DNA of 64,000 nucleotides from Adiantum capillus-veneris. Taxonomy: Eukaryota > Streptophyta > Polypodiopsida > Polypodiales > Pteridaceae. A model generated the notes under the pieces. The model was given only the letters and a program-made list of their open reading frames with translations, searched no databases and had not been told where the DNA came from. Shown piece after piece: positions 32,361-44,399 of this stretch; position 1 is the stretch's first letter, and each line of letters starts with the position of its first letter. The translations under genes were made by a program, and so were the position numbers. Location of the stretch: positions 89,242,881-89,306,880 of the forward strand of contig CM043957.1 of NCBI GenBank assembly GCA_014529385.2, written 5' to 3'.

Positions 32361-35300
32361 CATTAGGAAAAAATTGGACCCCCTTGGGGCCATGTAAGGA
32401 TCCCTAATTTTAAGGGATTAAAGCTAATTTTGTAGGGGATGGAGGGAACAAAGACAATAAATAGGGCTACTTTTGTAGCTCTCTCTCTAACTTCTCTCTA
32501 GATAGGGGAGGGGGGGAAAGTAGGGAATGAGGGTGGTAAAGTAGGAGGAATAGGGGGATAAAGTAGGAGAGAGAGGAGTAAAGGTAGAGAGAAGAACCAT
32601 TCTCTCTCTACCTATCACCAAACAAAGAGAGTAAGTAGTTATGACAAAAGCCACTTTTCAGTTCGTGCATCAATTTACCCCCAAAAAGTGAATTTTTTAT
32701 AAAATCTTCAAATGGATCTTTTAAGCTTTCAAAAGGTCCCTATATATATAAAACAGTATTTTTTTAGAAGAATCTAGCTTTTATAAGCTCCAAATCTAAA
32801 ATTCCTTGGGTCCCTCTCTACATTAACTCCAAGAATAAATAGACAATGCCACATCATCAAAACGTCCATCTAATAAAGCCTAAAAATTGAAATTTTTAAA
32901 ATTAAAAAATTTCCCTCTTTTGAGCTCAAAAATTGAACCTATATATGAAAAAATATATTTTTAAGTCTTTTTATCCCAAAAATTGTCTATTTATCCCAAA
33001 AAGTATATCTTATCAAATTTTTTTCCCATCATAACTTTTCACCATGTCTCTTCGCGACATAACCAATGAATCACCTGCACCGTCATCTACTAGGTCAACT
33101 AATGTCAGTTTGCGTCTACCGATCGAATTTGCTCCCACAAAAAAAAATGACGAGAAAGCATCTCAACCGGCATCCGTACGACGGTTTCGAGGAGAAACCA
33201 ATGTTGACTTGTGGCTTGATGGAGGGTTATATCCAAAAGATCCGCTCGTGGGATGTCATCCGACATTCCGTACACTCCCAAGCTTAATCAAATATGTGGG
33301 AGAAGGAGAACGTGGTCTTCTTGGGTATTGTAAGAGATTGGACTCCAATCACGCAGGTGCGTCGGCATATTTCCGACAACAATGTCAAGTGTTACACAAT
33401 CATTCCACAAATCTCCAACAACAACTACATTCCACAGAGAAACAACTCAAAGATCTTAAAGAGGAGATGAAAGCTACAGAAACAGAGGTAACTAAGCTAC
33501 AGATTGCAATGATGCACCTAAAAGCCACTCCATTTGGCATGCGTGAGCGTAAGAGGGAGTTCTCTTCCATTGAAAACTTAGCATCTAATGGAGGGGCACA
33601 TAAGAAGCGGATCACGACAACCAATTATTTTTTTAAATTCACAGTGTTTATAACTCTCAAATAATTTTCATCAATTTGTAACTCGGTTCACCTTTTGAAA
33701 TAGGACATATATACAAGATGTGTGTGGAAGTTTTAGACAAGAGGACCGTTGCAACCTTCTCCTAGGATGCATCTCAAAGGAAGATATACTTTACATCATA
33801 GGTTGTGAAAAGGCCAAACACATGAAAGATGCCATCACAAAGGAGATCCTAAAAAAGATCTCTAACCTTGTGTCTGAGGATGATGTCCAGAGAGCTTGTG
33901 ATGAGGTTGGGATCAGCACAAATGCATACCATGCACTTCATGGATTGATGAAAGATGCATTACGAGAGCAAGGCATCACCGAGAATTTATTTCCTATTCC
34001 ACATAGGGTCCAACTTGCAAAAAAATCAAACAATGATCTCGTTCGGGAATCCCTTGGCGAATACGAACACATTGAAGGATCCATGGTGTACTCTTCCACG
34101 AGTGCTAAGTCACGTGGTAATATAAAGGGAGGCAATACTATTCCTAATGGGACAAAGTCTTTTAGTTATCATCAATTCAACAATATTTTTGTTGACTTGA
34201 AACGACTACAACGAGCTATGGTTAAATTTTATGCTTTGTCTCCACAAGGTAATACAAATTGTAATGTCGTTTTCTATTTGTATTGAATATCATTTAGTAT
34301 AACAATTCAATTCTTGTGTTGTTTCAATACTTGGAGAGAAGCTAATATTTATTCTTAAGCTAGATGAATGTCAAATTGTCAAAGGACGGAGATTGGAACG
34401 TATGAGTGTGACACTCATGAATGAGGCAATGTTTTTTGCAAAAGTCGATGCTATCAGTGATCATTCTCAGAAACCATCATTTAGTGTACGATCGGAAAAA
34501 GAAATATGGTAGTTAGGAGCTTTTGAAGTTCCGAAGGAGACTCATGAGGTGTTGGCATGGGTCTTCTCTATGATCCCGTGGATCACAGAGGTTATTAAGG
34601 CACAACTAGAGGGAGAAAAGCTAGAAGTAGATGGAGTAGGTACATTTGATGTTGAGTGGCACTTAGGAGGTGATCTAAAAACAATCAAATGTATACTTGG
34701 GTGTAAGCAAGGTGCTTCATCACTTCTTTCTTGTCCATATTGTGTACGAGGATACAAGGAGAGCACTCGTGGCTCCACGTCTTCAAAGAAAAATGTCAAC
34801 GGAAGTCAGGCAACAGGGTCAATGGATGATGATGCAAGGGATTGGGTGTGCTCGGTGTTGAAGTGTCCTATCATGGAGGTCCCCAATCGGTCGACAAAAG
34901 ATAAAACATGGCATCCCATTATCAATTTTCCACTTACAAATGTACACTTGCACTTTGCATGCCTTTATACGTATATTTGATCGCTTGTTAAAGCTTCACA
35001 TAGAGTACGCTTTCACAATGAAACCACTTTCCAGATCCGTGGAATCGAAGCCATTGGAATAGTTTGAAACAATTCTAAATTCGATTGGATGTCATGGCGG
35101 CAATGTTTCTATCATCGGTGAGGTGGATAATATGCATGAAGTGCCACAAAAAGTATCTATGAATGGTGTGAAAGCACGTAGTTTTGTCAAGAAACCAGAG
35201 ATGCGAAAGGAGAGGGATGAAGAGGATGCTCCATGGGAGCTATGGAAAGCGCTTTGCAAGTGTACGACCGATCAAGATTCAAATCCCGTGCTTGTAAATC

Positions 35301-36000
35301 TGCGTAGGCAAGTGTGGCACCACTTGGGAGTTAGTGCTTCAAATCATGTGGAAACCCCAAACCACGAGCGAGCTACAAAATTTGTTCAAAGATCACATTT
35401 CGAATTTCACTAAAGCATTTGTGCAAGCGTGGGGAGAGAGCAATATCACACACTACATGGTAAGTTACTTTGTTCAGTTCAAATTGTGATGCTATACATA
35501 AATATTTATTTGATCTAAACATTTTTTCTTGATGCAACATATTTTGTATGCGCATGGAGTATTCTTTATGTCAAAATATGGTTCATTACACATGTGGAGC
35601 ACTCAAGGAATGGAAAAATCACATTATCGAGCCAAAGGTGTTTACTTTAAAAATACACGTCACGGTGGTGGAACTACGAGATCCAACTACATGAAGGAGA
35701 TGTTTGATTGGTTCTTTCATTGTTCTTTGGGGAAATGTCATGCCATAGAGCGATCGCGAAAGTCAAGTCTTGCCAAAGAGGTTAGGAGACAATCTCGACT
35801 TACTGCTAAAGAGAAATGTAGAAACTCCACCGGACCCCTTAATCATGCTAGGTCGCGAGAAAATCGCCATAGAGTGGACAAACGTTGGTTACCCAACATG
35901 TAAAACAAATGATGCTATGCAATGTAATGTTTATGTTTGTAGATGTCTTTGTTGAGTTGCATGTAATACTTCTCCATTTATCTATTTTTTGTTTTTTATA
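32361..36000 (+). mobile_element. Second, right-truncated copy of the DNA transposon
   Basis: Starts CATTAGGAAAAAATTGGACC at 32361, matching the left end at 5557 and continuing with GTAAGGATCCCTAATTT. It carries the transposase-like gene but no H3-like gene or orphan gene, and I find no right inverted repeat before the 3' end of the receptor-like gene at 36850. The right half has been lost, or the copy never had it. Confidence 0.7.
33044..35903 (+). pseudogene. Decayed DDE transposase-like gene (copy 2)
   Basis: Exons correspond to copy 1: 33044 to about 33618, 33704-34248, about 34335-35459, 35539-35903. The start MSLRDITNESP, NVDLWLDGGLYPKDP and a coiled coil define exon 1. Exon 2 has DEVGISTNAYHALHGLMKDA and ENLFPIPHRVQLAKK. 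Candidate catalytic residues are Asp at 34363 (LKLDECQIVK), Asp at 34672 (GGDLKTIKCILGC) and Glu at 35613 (STQGMEKSHYRAKG); SCPYC gives an intact C-x2-C. Defects are a TAG at 34510 replacing a Trp codon, a frameshift near 34950, the loss of the exon 1 donor, and an AA instead of AG at the exon 4 acceptor. The two copies are diverged but share all three acidic residues, which supports their role. Confidence 0.75.
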
Positions 36001-36849
36001 TTTTGATGATATTAAGAGTTTTTTTAAGTAGCCTGGTCAAGTGTGAAGCTTTGAGTCGTAAAGATTTTAAAGTGGGATCTAACCTTAGATCAAGGCTTAA
36101 AATTGACGTTTTTTTTTGTCAAGAGTTATTTTGCCTATCAAAACATGTGCTTTAAAAAAAACTCATGTCATTTGACATGCTAGAATCTCAAAAATGCCTA
36201 TCATTTTTTGTGTTTATATCTTTAAGTTAACAATATATATGAAAAATTATATAAATTGATTGCATTACAAAGCATATGAAAGGGTACTTCAAAAATTGCA
36301 TCTCAAAAAGAAAATTTTATCAAGCTTGGCATGATTCCATACATTATGTTTGTGTTTATCTTATTAAAACACCAATTTGATACTCTTCAATCCTTCATCA
36401 CGGTCAACATTTATGGTGTAATCTGTAACTCACTTTCTCTATGGATCAATATGATTACCATCCTTGTTTCACTTTCATGTTCTTTATTAGTTTCCATAAT
36501 TTGGCAGGCCTTGTGATTTTATCACTTGTTCCATTGGTTCCTAAAAAAGTTTTTGGTAATCACTGGGCTGAGCTTTTACACGCATGAATTTTGAGGGCAT
36601 TTAGAGCTGCGACAAATTGAATCCACCTTGAATCGAACACAAGAAGACGTAGCAGCTTGAGTCCAACTTTGATGTGTATCCCACTATTCTTGCACTCAGA
36701 GAGAGACCGAGATCAAGAGAGCTTAAAGACATGGGAATACCCATTGCCATGAACACTCCTTGCGCTGCCGCATTTTTCATCATGACAGCCCACAGAACAC
36801 AGACTTACCAAGGCATACACCCAGCTCCAATATGCAGAGGGGCTTCAGG
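36001..36849. other. AT-rich non-coding stretch
   Basis: No gene recognised. It lies between the truncated transposon and the stop codon of the receptor-like gene and presumably includes that gene's 3' UTR. Confidence 0.4.
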
Positions 36850-38924
36850 CTAGATCATAACATTGTTGCTGGGTTGATCCTGGATAGCTCCCCGTACCCG
36901 ACCACCTGAAAGCACTCTCGTCATCGACCCAATCCGTGCTTGTACAACCTCACTCTTCACCTGCCAAGTAAATACCCTCCATACAATACTTATGCCATAC
37001 ACAGCAGCCAGAATGATGAAGAGGCCCCCAAAGCTGCTCAACTTCATGTGAGATGATGCCTGGGCATTCACATTGCATTGGCTCAGTCCCACCCACTTAT
37101 CTCTCAATCTCTGCAGTGTGCCATCTTGTGCTAGTGACAATATTGCCATAGACATCTCGTTCGTCAAAGTCGAGTTCTTTGGAAATGCCTGCATTTACAT
37201 GTCAATGCATGTCAATTCCTACTATATAAAGCTCTCTGCTTCATGGCATGGGTCAAGCTTCTGATGACCATAACAGGGGAATAATTCATGAACATAATCA
37301 ACACATACAAAGCCGAATCCACCAAAGAAGGCGATTTGATCTCCAGCTATGGTGAAGTCACATTCCGTGCTAAGAAAGCTTTCGACATACGGCTGCTCAT
37401 CCACAATTGCAGCCACCCCACCCATTTTTGGGCCAAGCCTCAGAGCCTCCGAATATTTCTCTGCACTGTCTAAAGACTTCAGCCTGCTCTCTTTGACACC
37501 CAACATTGTTAGGTAGTTGTGTATAAAAGACCCTCCTTGATATCCAATGGGAGCAGTGCTTTTCAACAGAAATTCAAACCCTTGAATTGAGGGATATGGC
37601 TGCTGAGCTGAAAGTGTCGAGGCCAGGCTTGCGGTGTAGCTTGATGTGAAGATTAACACTACGAGAAGCCACACTACTGTCACAAAACGTCCCGCATGTG
37701 TCATAACTGACTCTTCTGCACAAACAACTTGCAAGTATAAGGACGATATTCTTCGTATGATGTGCACTGGCATACCTAGGATTGAATCTACAAAAAATTA
37801 GACTAAAAGCAAACACAAAATGTACACTATTGCACAACATAGAAAAGATTTGAAACACTATATAACCCCATGCAAACAAGCTTGTTAACGACATTTGCAG
37901 GCAGTCCCTCACATTTTACATATTCAAATGGCATACTTGTCTAAGCATGCATGCTGATCGGAAAGCCAGCAGACAACAACTTACGTTGTGAAAAGAACAA
38001 CGTTAGCGAAGTGAACCTGTATCACGCAACACCACAAGCATGAGACGACCCAAAACTCACAAGATGACAGACATGAAGGGTTTAGTAGTTGCAGAGATAC
38101 CAACCAGTAGAAGTTCACAAGCTTGCCAGCCCATCTTTTGAATCCGTCTGGAGAGTCGGTTGCGCTTGCCAACGGAGGAAGATCATTGTTCGCATCAGTG
38201 GCTGGTTTTGGAAAGCTTTGGTGAAAATCAGGGTTCTTGTGCTCAAGGGTGAACATAACAAGACCAGTACCAACAAATGCAAACAAGATAGCAACCCAGA
38301 GCTCCATTGAGAAAGGCTGCAGAAAATCCCACATAGTTCCCACCCTGCCATATCTGTAAGGAGTGATCATCAAAAGCGCCGACGGCATGTAAGGTTGCGT
38401 GAAGTCCACCAGTTTCAATCTGCCAATGTTGATGGTAATATCTGCCACAATCGCATCGGCTTTCTGCAAAATAAGAAAATTTTAGCATTCTTTATCTAAG
38501 CTCCAAATAGTCGATCTCATTTTTCCCAGGCGAGTGACCAGTGCAGACGTATGTATTCGGTCCAGCTACATGATGGATAAAGGCATCACTTACTGTACAT
38601 CAATGTGCCGACGTCATATGTCTGCAAGTAGTCCACAAATGCTCCCGCTCGCATGGCACCCCTCAGTTCCAACAAGTGCAAGATAAAAGCTTGCAATGGC
38701 CCTACCAAATAGGAGGAATCATGGCCATTTGTAATGGCATACTTGTCGGATTGGTGCTTGTCTCCATTCACTGATTCAGAGTGCCTTTCTATAGAGGCTT
38801 TCTGCTTTTCACAATGTCCAATGCCTCATTTCTCAAGTTAATGGTACATCATCAATATCAGAGGGTGGCACACAAAATCCTAGGTCCAGCAGGAACAGGA
38901 GCTCGCTCTCTCTCTTCTCTCTCC

Positions 38925-38973
<49 letters not shown>

Positions 38974-40222
38974 AAGATCTGTTGCTGAATATTCCTGACT
39001 CCTGAGGATGCCCAAATGAAGGATCCGTCCCCAATGGCAGCACAAGTCTGGGGGGTTGTCGAAGCAACCCCCATCGAAACTGCAGGGGCTGCGCCCGCAA
39101 TTCCAGGAGCTGATGAGAGCGGATGCCCCTAACGCGGCCATGTCCACACTCGCTTCTGAGTTTAAAGATGCCCCTAACGCCCATGTCCACACTCGTCCGC
39201 CCGGACGTTAGCGACCTTAGAGCGCCTTCACATTTCCGATGAAGCTGGTGCAAAACGGTGTTGGGGAAAGGTGTGCCTCAGCTTCGGTTGAAAATCAAGA
39301 TTAGCCGGTAATACTAGAAAATAGTTGAAAAATATTGCAAATTTGGAATTTTCTACTTGTATTTTCGGTTTGAATGTGTACAAGGAGGAAACTTGGCCGG
39401 TTATGAAAAATTCGGAACACTGGTGGAAAATGGTTTATATGCAGAATCTCACTTGGAATAATGCCCCTCATACAAACTGAGCGGTTTGTAGACACTCCCT
39501 TTTAGGAATGCACAAAAATCGATGGTTAGTTTTGAACCGCATCCTGTCTTGATTGGTCATTTTCATCACTCAGCCAATGAACTACATTATCGTCTGTGAT
39601 TACGGAGACGAACTAGCGTGTAAAGGCTTCCCCGCCCATCCCAACAAGGGTTGGGCATGCATCTTTGAATGTGTAAAGGGCTTAGGTAGCATATGTGAAC
39701 TCAATGTGAACTAAAACCATCTAATGCTCATGGACGCTTTCAGAAGAGAAAAACTCCATCATCACATTAAAACCACGCACACTATCGTGATGGAAGAGTG
39801 CCAAAGTCACAATGGGGATGTGAGGGCTGAGCCCACAATTTTTTACCTCTTTAAGGAAACGGACATTGAGAAGTGTTAATGAGCTCCTATCGTTGACTCC
39901 TCTTGGGATGGTACTGACGTAGGATAACCATATGTAACCTAGAGATCATGAGGTGGGCACCCATTTTTGAACAAGAACAAGAGTCCCCACACCCTGTGAA
40001 ATGAGTCAGAAAAAGTCAAGCAAAAAAGTTGTAATGCAAACTACCTAATGAATCAGTGGCCTTAAGCTGCTCTTTGACCATGATAGTCGAAGTGGGGGGG
40101 ATTGCCCATCCTCAAGGGTTTGTTGCCCACATTGGAGCATAAAATGTAGTCTCTTCCAAGATAGAGGCCAAAGTGGCTTCTTTGAGTGGTCCAACGACAT
40201 AGGCGTCCCATCTGACAACAGC

Positions 40223-40284
<62 letters not shown>

Positions 40285-40331
40285 CTGAGTGGTCCAACAA
40301 CATAGACATCCAAACTCATCTAGCAAGGGCC

Positions 40332-40391
<60 letters not shown>

Positions 40392-40555
40392 ATACATATG
40401 CGTCTGAGTGGTCCAACAACATAGACATCCAAACTCATCTAGCAAGGGCCTAAATCTCTCTCTCTCTCTCTCTCTCCCTCTCTCTCTCCCCCCATTATAC
40501 ATATGTGTCTGAGTGGTCCAACAACATAGACATCCAAACTCATCTAGCAAGGGCC

Positions 40556-40599
<44 letters not shown>

Positions 40600-40617
40600 C
40601 TACATATAAGTGTGTGC

Positions 40618-40652
<35 letters not shown>

Positions 40653-41350
40653 TGTACAAAAAGTTGAACCGTGTCCCTCTCCTTCAAAGAATAGGTGCTA
40701 CTAAAGCTAAAGTAGAGGAGATGCTTGAAGGTGGGAGCCTCCAAGTTTGTTTGCCTTGGTTTGTCACCCATCCTTTGCACACTGGCAACCTTCCCTTGCC
40801 TTCTAAATGGATGGGTATTTGGTCTTTGGAAGGGTTTGAAGACAACTTTCCCTTCACTTAAGAGGATTTTTTTCTTAAAGGACAAGATAGAAAAATGGAG
40901 GTCCAAAATCAGTTCCTCTTGAACTTGGGAAGACTCAATAATCTCTACCCCCGTCTAGTTGAGACATTCACGCAGTGGGCAAGCCAGTGCAAAGGGACAA
41001 TATATATTGGATGCAAGCGAAAACTCTGCTCTAAGACGAACTCACTCCGTAGAAACGAGAAAAAAGCAATAACCAGGGGGAGTTGAATTTTTTCATTAAA
41101 AAAATTTCAGAGAGATTTGGGCCAACAGCACAGTGCTGCCTGCGAAACCAGCCCAAGATCGACACGCAGTTACCAACAAATAGTACGTGTGAGAGAGCGC
41201 ACCACTCGATCTCCCTGCAAAGGTTTGACTGCGAACGGACGTGAACGGACCTGCGGTCTTGTCGTCGTCGGGGGAAGAGAGAGAGAGAGAGAGGGAGAGA
41301 CGAAATTGACGCTGAGACGATGCGTGTGTGAAAGCCTGCATGCGTGCGCG

Positions 41351-41387
<37 letters not shown>

Positions 41388-41687
41388 GGTTACCCCTTGC
41401 TCCAGCAGGACGAGCATGTCGTCGTAGGAGGGATCGTAGATGCCATCGCCGAAAGGGATGAGGGAGAAGGAGAGGCCAGGCAAAGACAGCGACATGCGCA
41501 GAGCAGCGTTGCGGAAGACGTCGACGGAGAAGCCATTGAAGGTGGCGTTGCGGGGCGTACCGGACCAGGACACAAACTCGGTGAAGCTGGACTTCAAGGG
41601 GACCAGGGCCCTCAGCTCAGGGGCTGCACTGGAGCTCTTACTAGCAGCAGCCAATACCGTCACAATGATTAAGCAGCCTATCAACAT
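36850..41687 (-). CDS. Glutamate-receptor-like channel lacking the N-terminal domain
   Basis: A minus-strand gene. Exon 1, 41687-41394, is a signal peptide (MLIGCLIIVTVLAAAS) followed at once by ligand-binding lobe S1 (ALVPLKSSFTEFVSW, FNGFSVDVF, IPFGDGIYDPSYDD). Exon 2, 38463-38101, has KADAIVADITI, the ligand-pocket Arg in NIGRLKLVDFTQPY, and M1 (MELWVAILFAFVGTGLVMF). Exon 3, about 37735-37309, has M3 with SSYTASLAS and S2 with AAIVDEQPYVESFLS and DFTIAGDQIAFFGGFGF. Exon 4, 37188-36850, continues AFPKNSTL and contains M4 (FGGLFIILAAVYGISIVWRVF). Phases fit for exons 1-2 and 3-4. The exon 2/3 junction, in the pore region, is not resolved. At about 465 residues it is half the usual 850-950 of plant receptors, because the amino-terminal domain is absent. 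It should act as an amino-acid-gated cation channel in a membrane, if expressed. Confidence 0.85.
38908..38966. repeat. CT microsatellite in intron 1
   Basis: Mostly CT, with a few CTC interruptions, ending in GTGTGTG. Arginine/glutamate-rich minus-strand frames through it are artefacts. Confidence 0.85.
40222..40611. repeat. Tandem minisatellite with embedded CT runs
   Basis: Three units beginning CTGAGTGGTCCAACAACATA at 40285, 40404 and 40509. Each continues with GACATCCAAACTCATCTAGC and GGGCCTAAAT, then a CT run and CCATTATACATATG or similar. A partial unit (GAGTGGTCCAACGACATA) precedes at about 40184. Unit length varies (119, 105, about 100 bp) through the CT run. A GT run follows at 40620-40650. 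Confidence 0.9.
41357..41386. repeat. GA microsatellite at the exon 1 donor
   Basis: A pure GA run that begins about 8 bp inside intron 1; on the coding strand it is a CT run directly after the splice donor. A shorter GA run lies at 41276-41300. Confidence 0.85.
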
Positions 41688-42099
41688 TCTAATTACTACA
41701 GAAGCATTACCCTTCCTAATCCATAATATTAATAAAAGCCCTGCAACTCATCATCATCATGCGCCAATCATGAGCACGCCTCTGCTTCTGCATAGCCACA
41801 TCCCTACCAATGGGATACCACCGCCCACTCAATCCCCCATGCATTTCTTCAGTAATGTCCAAAGTTGAGTTTTTAATGGAGTTCGTTGTCCTTTTGGCCA
41901 GCTTGGCCAAACCTCTCCCAGCTCACAGCAAATTCTAAATGGCCCACCTACCCACCTGTTTATAGTGTCGTGAGACGTGCTTTTAATCATTGAATTTTCT
42001 ATATGCAACACAGTTTTTGGAATGCTAGATGCCGTTCACACATCCACTATTCCATAAAAATTTAATAAATATCTTCACCATAGATATTTCTATTTATGC

Positions 42100-42530
42100 T
42101 TTTCTAAATAGGATTTTTAAAAAAAAACCATAAGCGCAAGGACTTGAATTTGAAGAGCAAAAATATTAGAAGGCAGCAGTTGACTGCATGATGACCAACA
42201 GACCATAGGTTCTGAGGGGAGATATACAAATGGGGCAAAATGAACACAATACAGAGCACCAAACAGGGGGGACCTGAACACAAGCTGAACCGCATAGCAA
42301 GCAATACATCCATTCCATTTATCAATTTTGGCATGGATCCTGTCCAAGTAGTAGTACTCTTCGTTGCTATCCTCCAATCCAATCGTTCCTAGCCAGCACC
42401 TTATCATCCAGGTCACTGTCTCCAGCTCCCCAAGATTGAACTCGATCATAGAAACACTTGGAATCCTTGACAATGTCCTTTTTCGTCCGGTATAGCGTGA
42501 TGTGGTCTTTGGTGATCTTCATGTCCTGCA
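42100..42530 (-). other. Coding-like minus-strand segment, unrecognised
   Basis: Two overlapping frames read well: one around 42525-42370 (MKITKDHITLYRTKKDIVKD, then DSDLDDKVLARNDWIGG) and one around 42390-42270 (EDSNEEYYYLDRIHAKIDKW, NGCIACYA). Changing frame once near 42385 would join them, which suggests the decayed last exon of a gene upstream of the receptor. No family is recognised. Confidence 0.35.
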
Positions 42531-42539
42531 AATTGATAG

Positions 42540-44090
42540 AGGAAAGAAGGGTTTTCAGATTGGGTGTCTAGTAAGCAACTTCGAACATTTTATAGTTTCT
42601 TTGACGCGAGATAAGCCATAAGAATTCAGCTCTAGACTTATTCCAAAATACAAAAGAACTCCTACATAATCCCCTAAGAGAAATTGTTTCCACAAGGGAG
42701 AGAAGCCTAGGGTGCGGGTCAGAGGGGTGAGGATTTTCTTATTGTTAGGACAAGCCAGAAAGAGATGGCCTGATCTTCAATGACTCTGTTGCATCTATAG
42801 CAGATTTCGGAGCTAATGTTGGCTTTGAAGGCCTGTTTTTCCTGTCCATAATGCTTTATGGAAAATCAATCAGAGGCGGTCCATAACGCTTTATGGAAAA
42901 CCAACTAGAGGAGCACTAAATTTTTAGGCTCAATAGAGGAGGCCGCCCAAATGTTGCGGAACTTGAATTTCCATTGCTTACGGGAGTAGTTAACTAACCA
43001 TCTCTTGTTGAGAGTGGTGGGGATAGCAGAAGCCACACTTTTGTTTTTCCAAACATGGTTGTGGAGCTTGAACCTTCCTACCCAAGTGAAGGCCCGGATG
43101 TCTAAGGAAGGGGGGTCCTGAAGCGTCCAAACAAGCTCAGAAGGGAAGGACCTGATCCTAGATCTAATGAGTTGTAGGTCCCAAGGTTTAACCCAAAACC
43201 TGAGAGAAATTTCCATATCGTCTAGCCAAGCTTGGGAATCTAGATCCCAAAGTTGGGACCATGTCGTGAGACCCTTTTTGTGAAGAACCAGAGCCTTCCT
43301 AAAAGAGGTAACGGGTACAGGGGGAATGTCCATGCAAGGCCACCAGATGGAGTCATTAGGAAGGACTGAATACTTGTGCTTGGTGAGGGTGTTCATTTGA
43401 ATACTATCCTTGTGCTTGTTCCATGCTTGCGTAATTGATCTCAGTAAGTCAAAGCCTACTGGGAAAATTGGTTTCTTTTCAAAAAAGATTACAAAAAGCG
43501 AGACATGAAACCAACCTTTAAGCTTCGAGAGCCGAAACCTGCCTAGTTTTTTGAACATGAGTCTTACACATTTCTCGTCAGGTTGCTAGAGGGCTGTAAC
43601 CACCAGTTTAACTCCCATCTTATCCGCAATGAGATTGAGATTCTGGATTCCCAGCCCTTTCCTAACCCTCCTTTCTCTTTAGGGAGGGTACATATGTCCC
43701 ATGAAACTTTGGCAAAGGGATCACCGGCCCAAAGAAAATTTCTACAGTCCTCAGCAAATGACAGTTTGCTGGTCGCCAAAAAAGAAGAGCATGTAAGCAA
43801 TCAGGAAGAGGTTGATAACTAGTACTTTGCCTGCCAAGGAGTGTTTGAAGCCAATCCACTGGTTGAGTTTGGCTTGAAATTTGTTGCACACCCAATCCCA
43901 TCGAGCTTTGAGAGTAACATCCAAGCCCATTGGAATCCCCAACAACTTGAAGATCTCCCCTTCCTCAATAATTTTGCAACCTACCCATGAAATCCAATCA
44001 AGAAGAGAGAAATGGCAGAAGATTCCCGTTTTGTTTTGATTAACACGAGATCCTAAAGCCAAGCAGAAGATTTGCATCAATGCCCAAAAC
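42540..44090 (-). pseudogene. L1-type LINE fragment (reverse transcriptase end and C-terminus)
   Basis: On the minus strand: 44080-43751 (LALGSRVNQNKTGIF, FKLLGIPMGLDVTLKARWDW, NQWIGFKHSLAGKVLVI), 43800-43564 (SFAEDCRNFLWAGDPF), 43558-42905 (FPVGFDLLRSITQAWNKHKD, VWKNKSVASAIPTT) and near 42850-42770 a zinc-finger-like ICYRCNRVIEDQA. This is the order of the C-terminal half of a plant L1 ORF2. The catalytic part is missing and frames are broken. Confidence 0.75.
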
Positions 44091-44399
44091 TCAACGAGAG
44101 TGGATTCCTTAGTGTATATGAGCTATTCAATTTTCCATAACTTTACACTGTTTTTTCAAAATTTAACTAGATTATTTCCTTTCCACTTGATTCAAACTTG
44201 TAATTCTTGTGTCTATTATCCCTACAGAATATAAACAAGTGAAAAAATATTCTCTTGCAGAGTTGCAACTTTAACAAACCCCATTACTTATTCCTAACAT
44301 TAGTGCCTTATCCCTTCTCCACACACTTTTGTGGAGAATAAGCCAAAGAAGATAAGAACTTTTGGAATTAAAGCTTTGGTCCACATCATAGTAAATTTC

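Larger units (their letters stand above)
38464..41393 (-). other. Intron 1 of the receptor-like gene, repeat-filled
   Basis: A 2.9-kb intron with donor GGG|GTAACC and acceptor TTTTGCAG|AAA. It includes CT runs at about 38908-38966, a GA run at 41357-41385, a tandem repeat at 40285-40610, and low-complexity reading frames that encode nothing recognisable. Confidence 0.7.

Noticed and set aside
38586-38771. Frame with GPLQAFILHLLELRG in intron 1 of the receptor-like gene
   Set aside because: Exons 1 and 2 join perfectly without it, in phase and in protein order. No homology is recognised.
40045-40598. Arg/Glu-repeat proteins encoded by GA runs
   Set aside because: The reading frames exist only because a dinucleotide repeat has no stops.
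40285-40611. CRISPR-like array
   Set aside because: Units are contiguous tandem repeats with variable CT runs, not short repeats with unique spacers, and the setting is eukaryotic.
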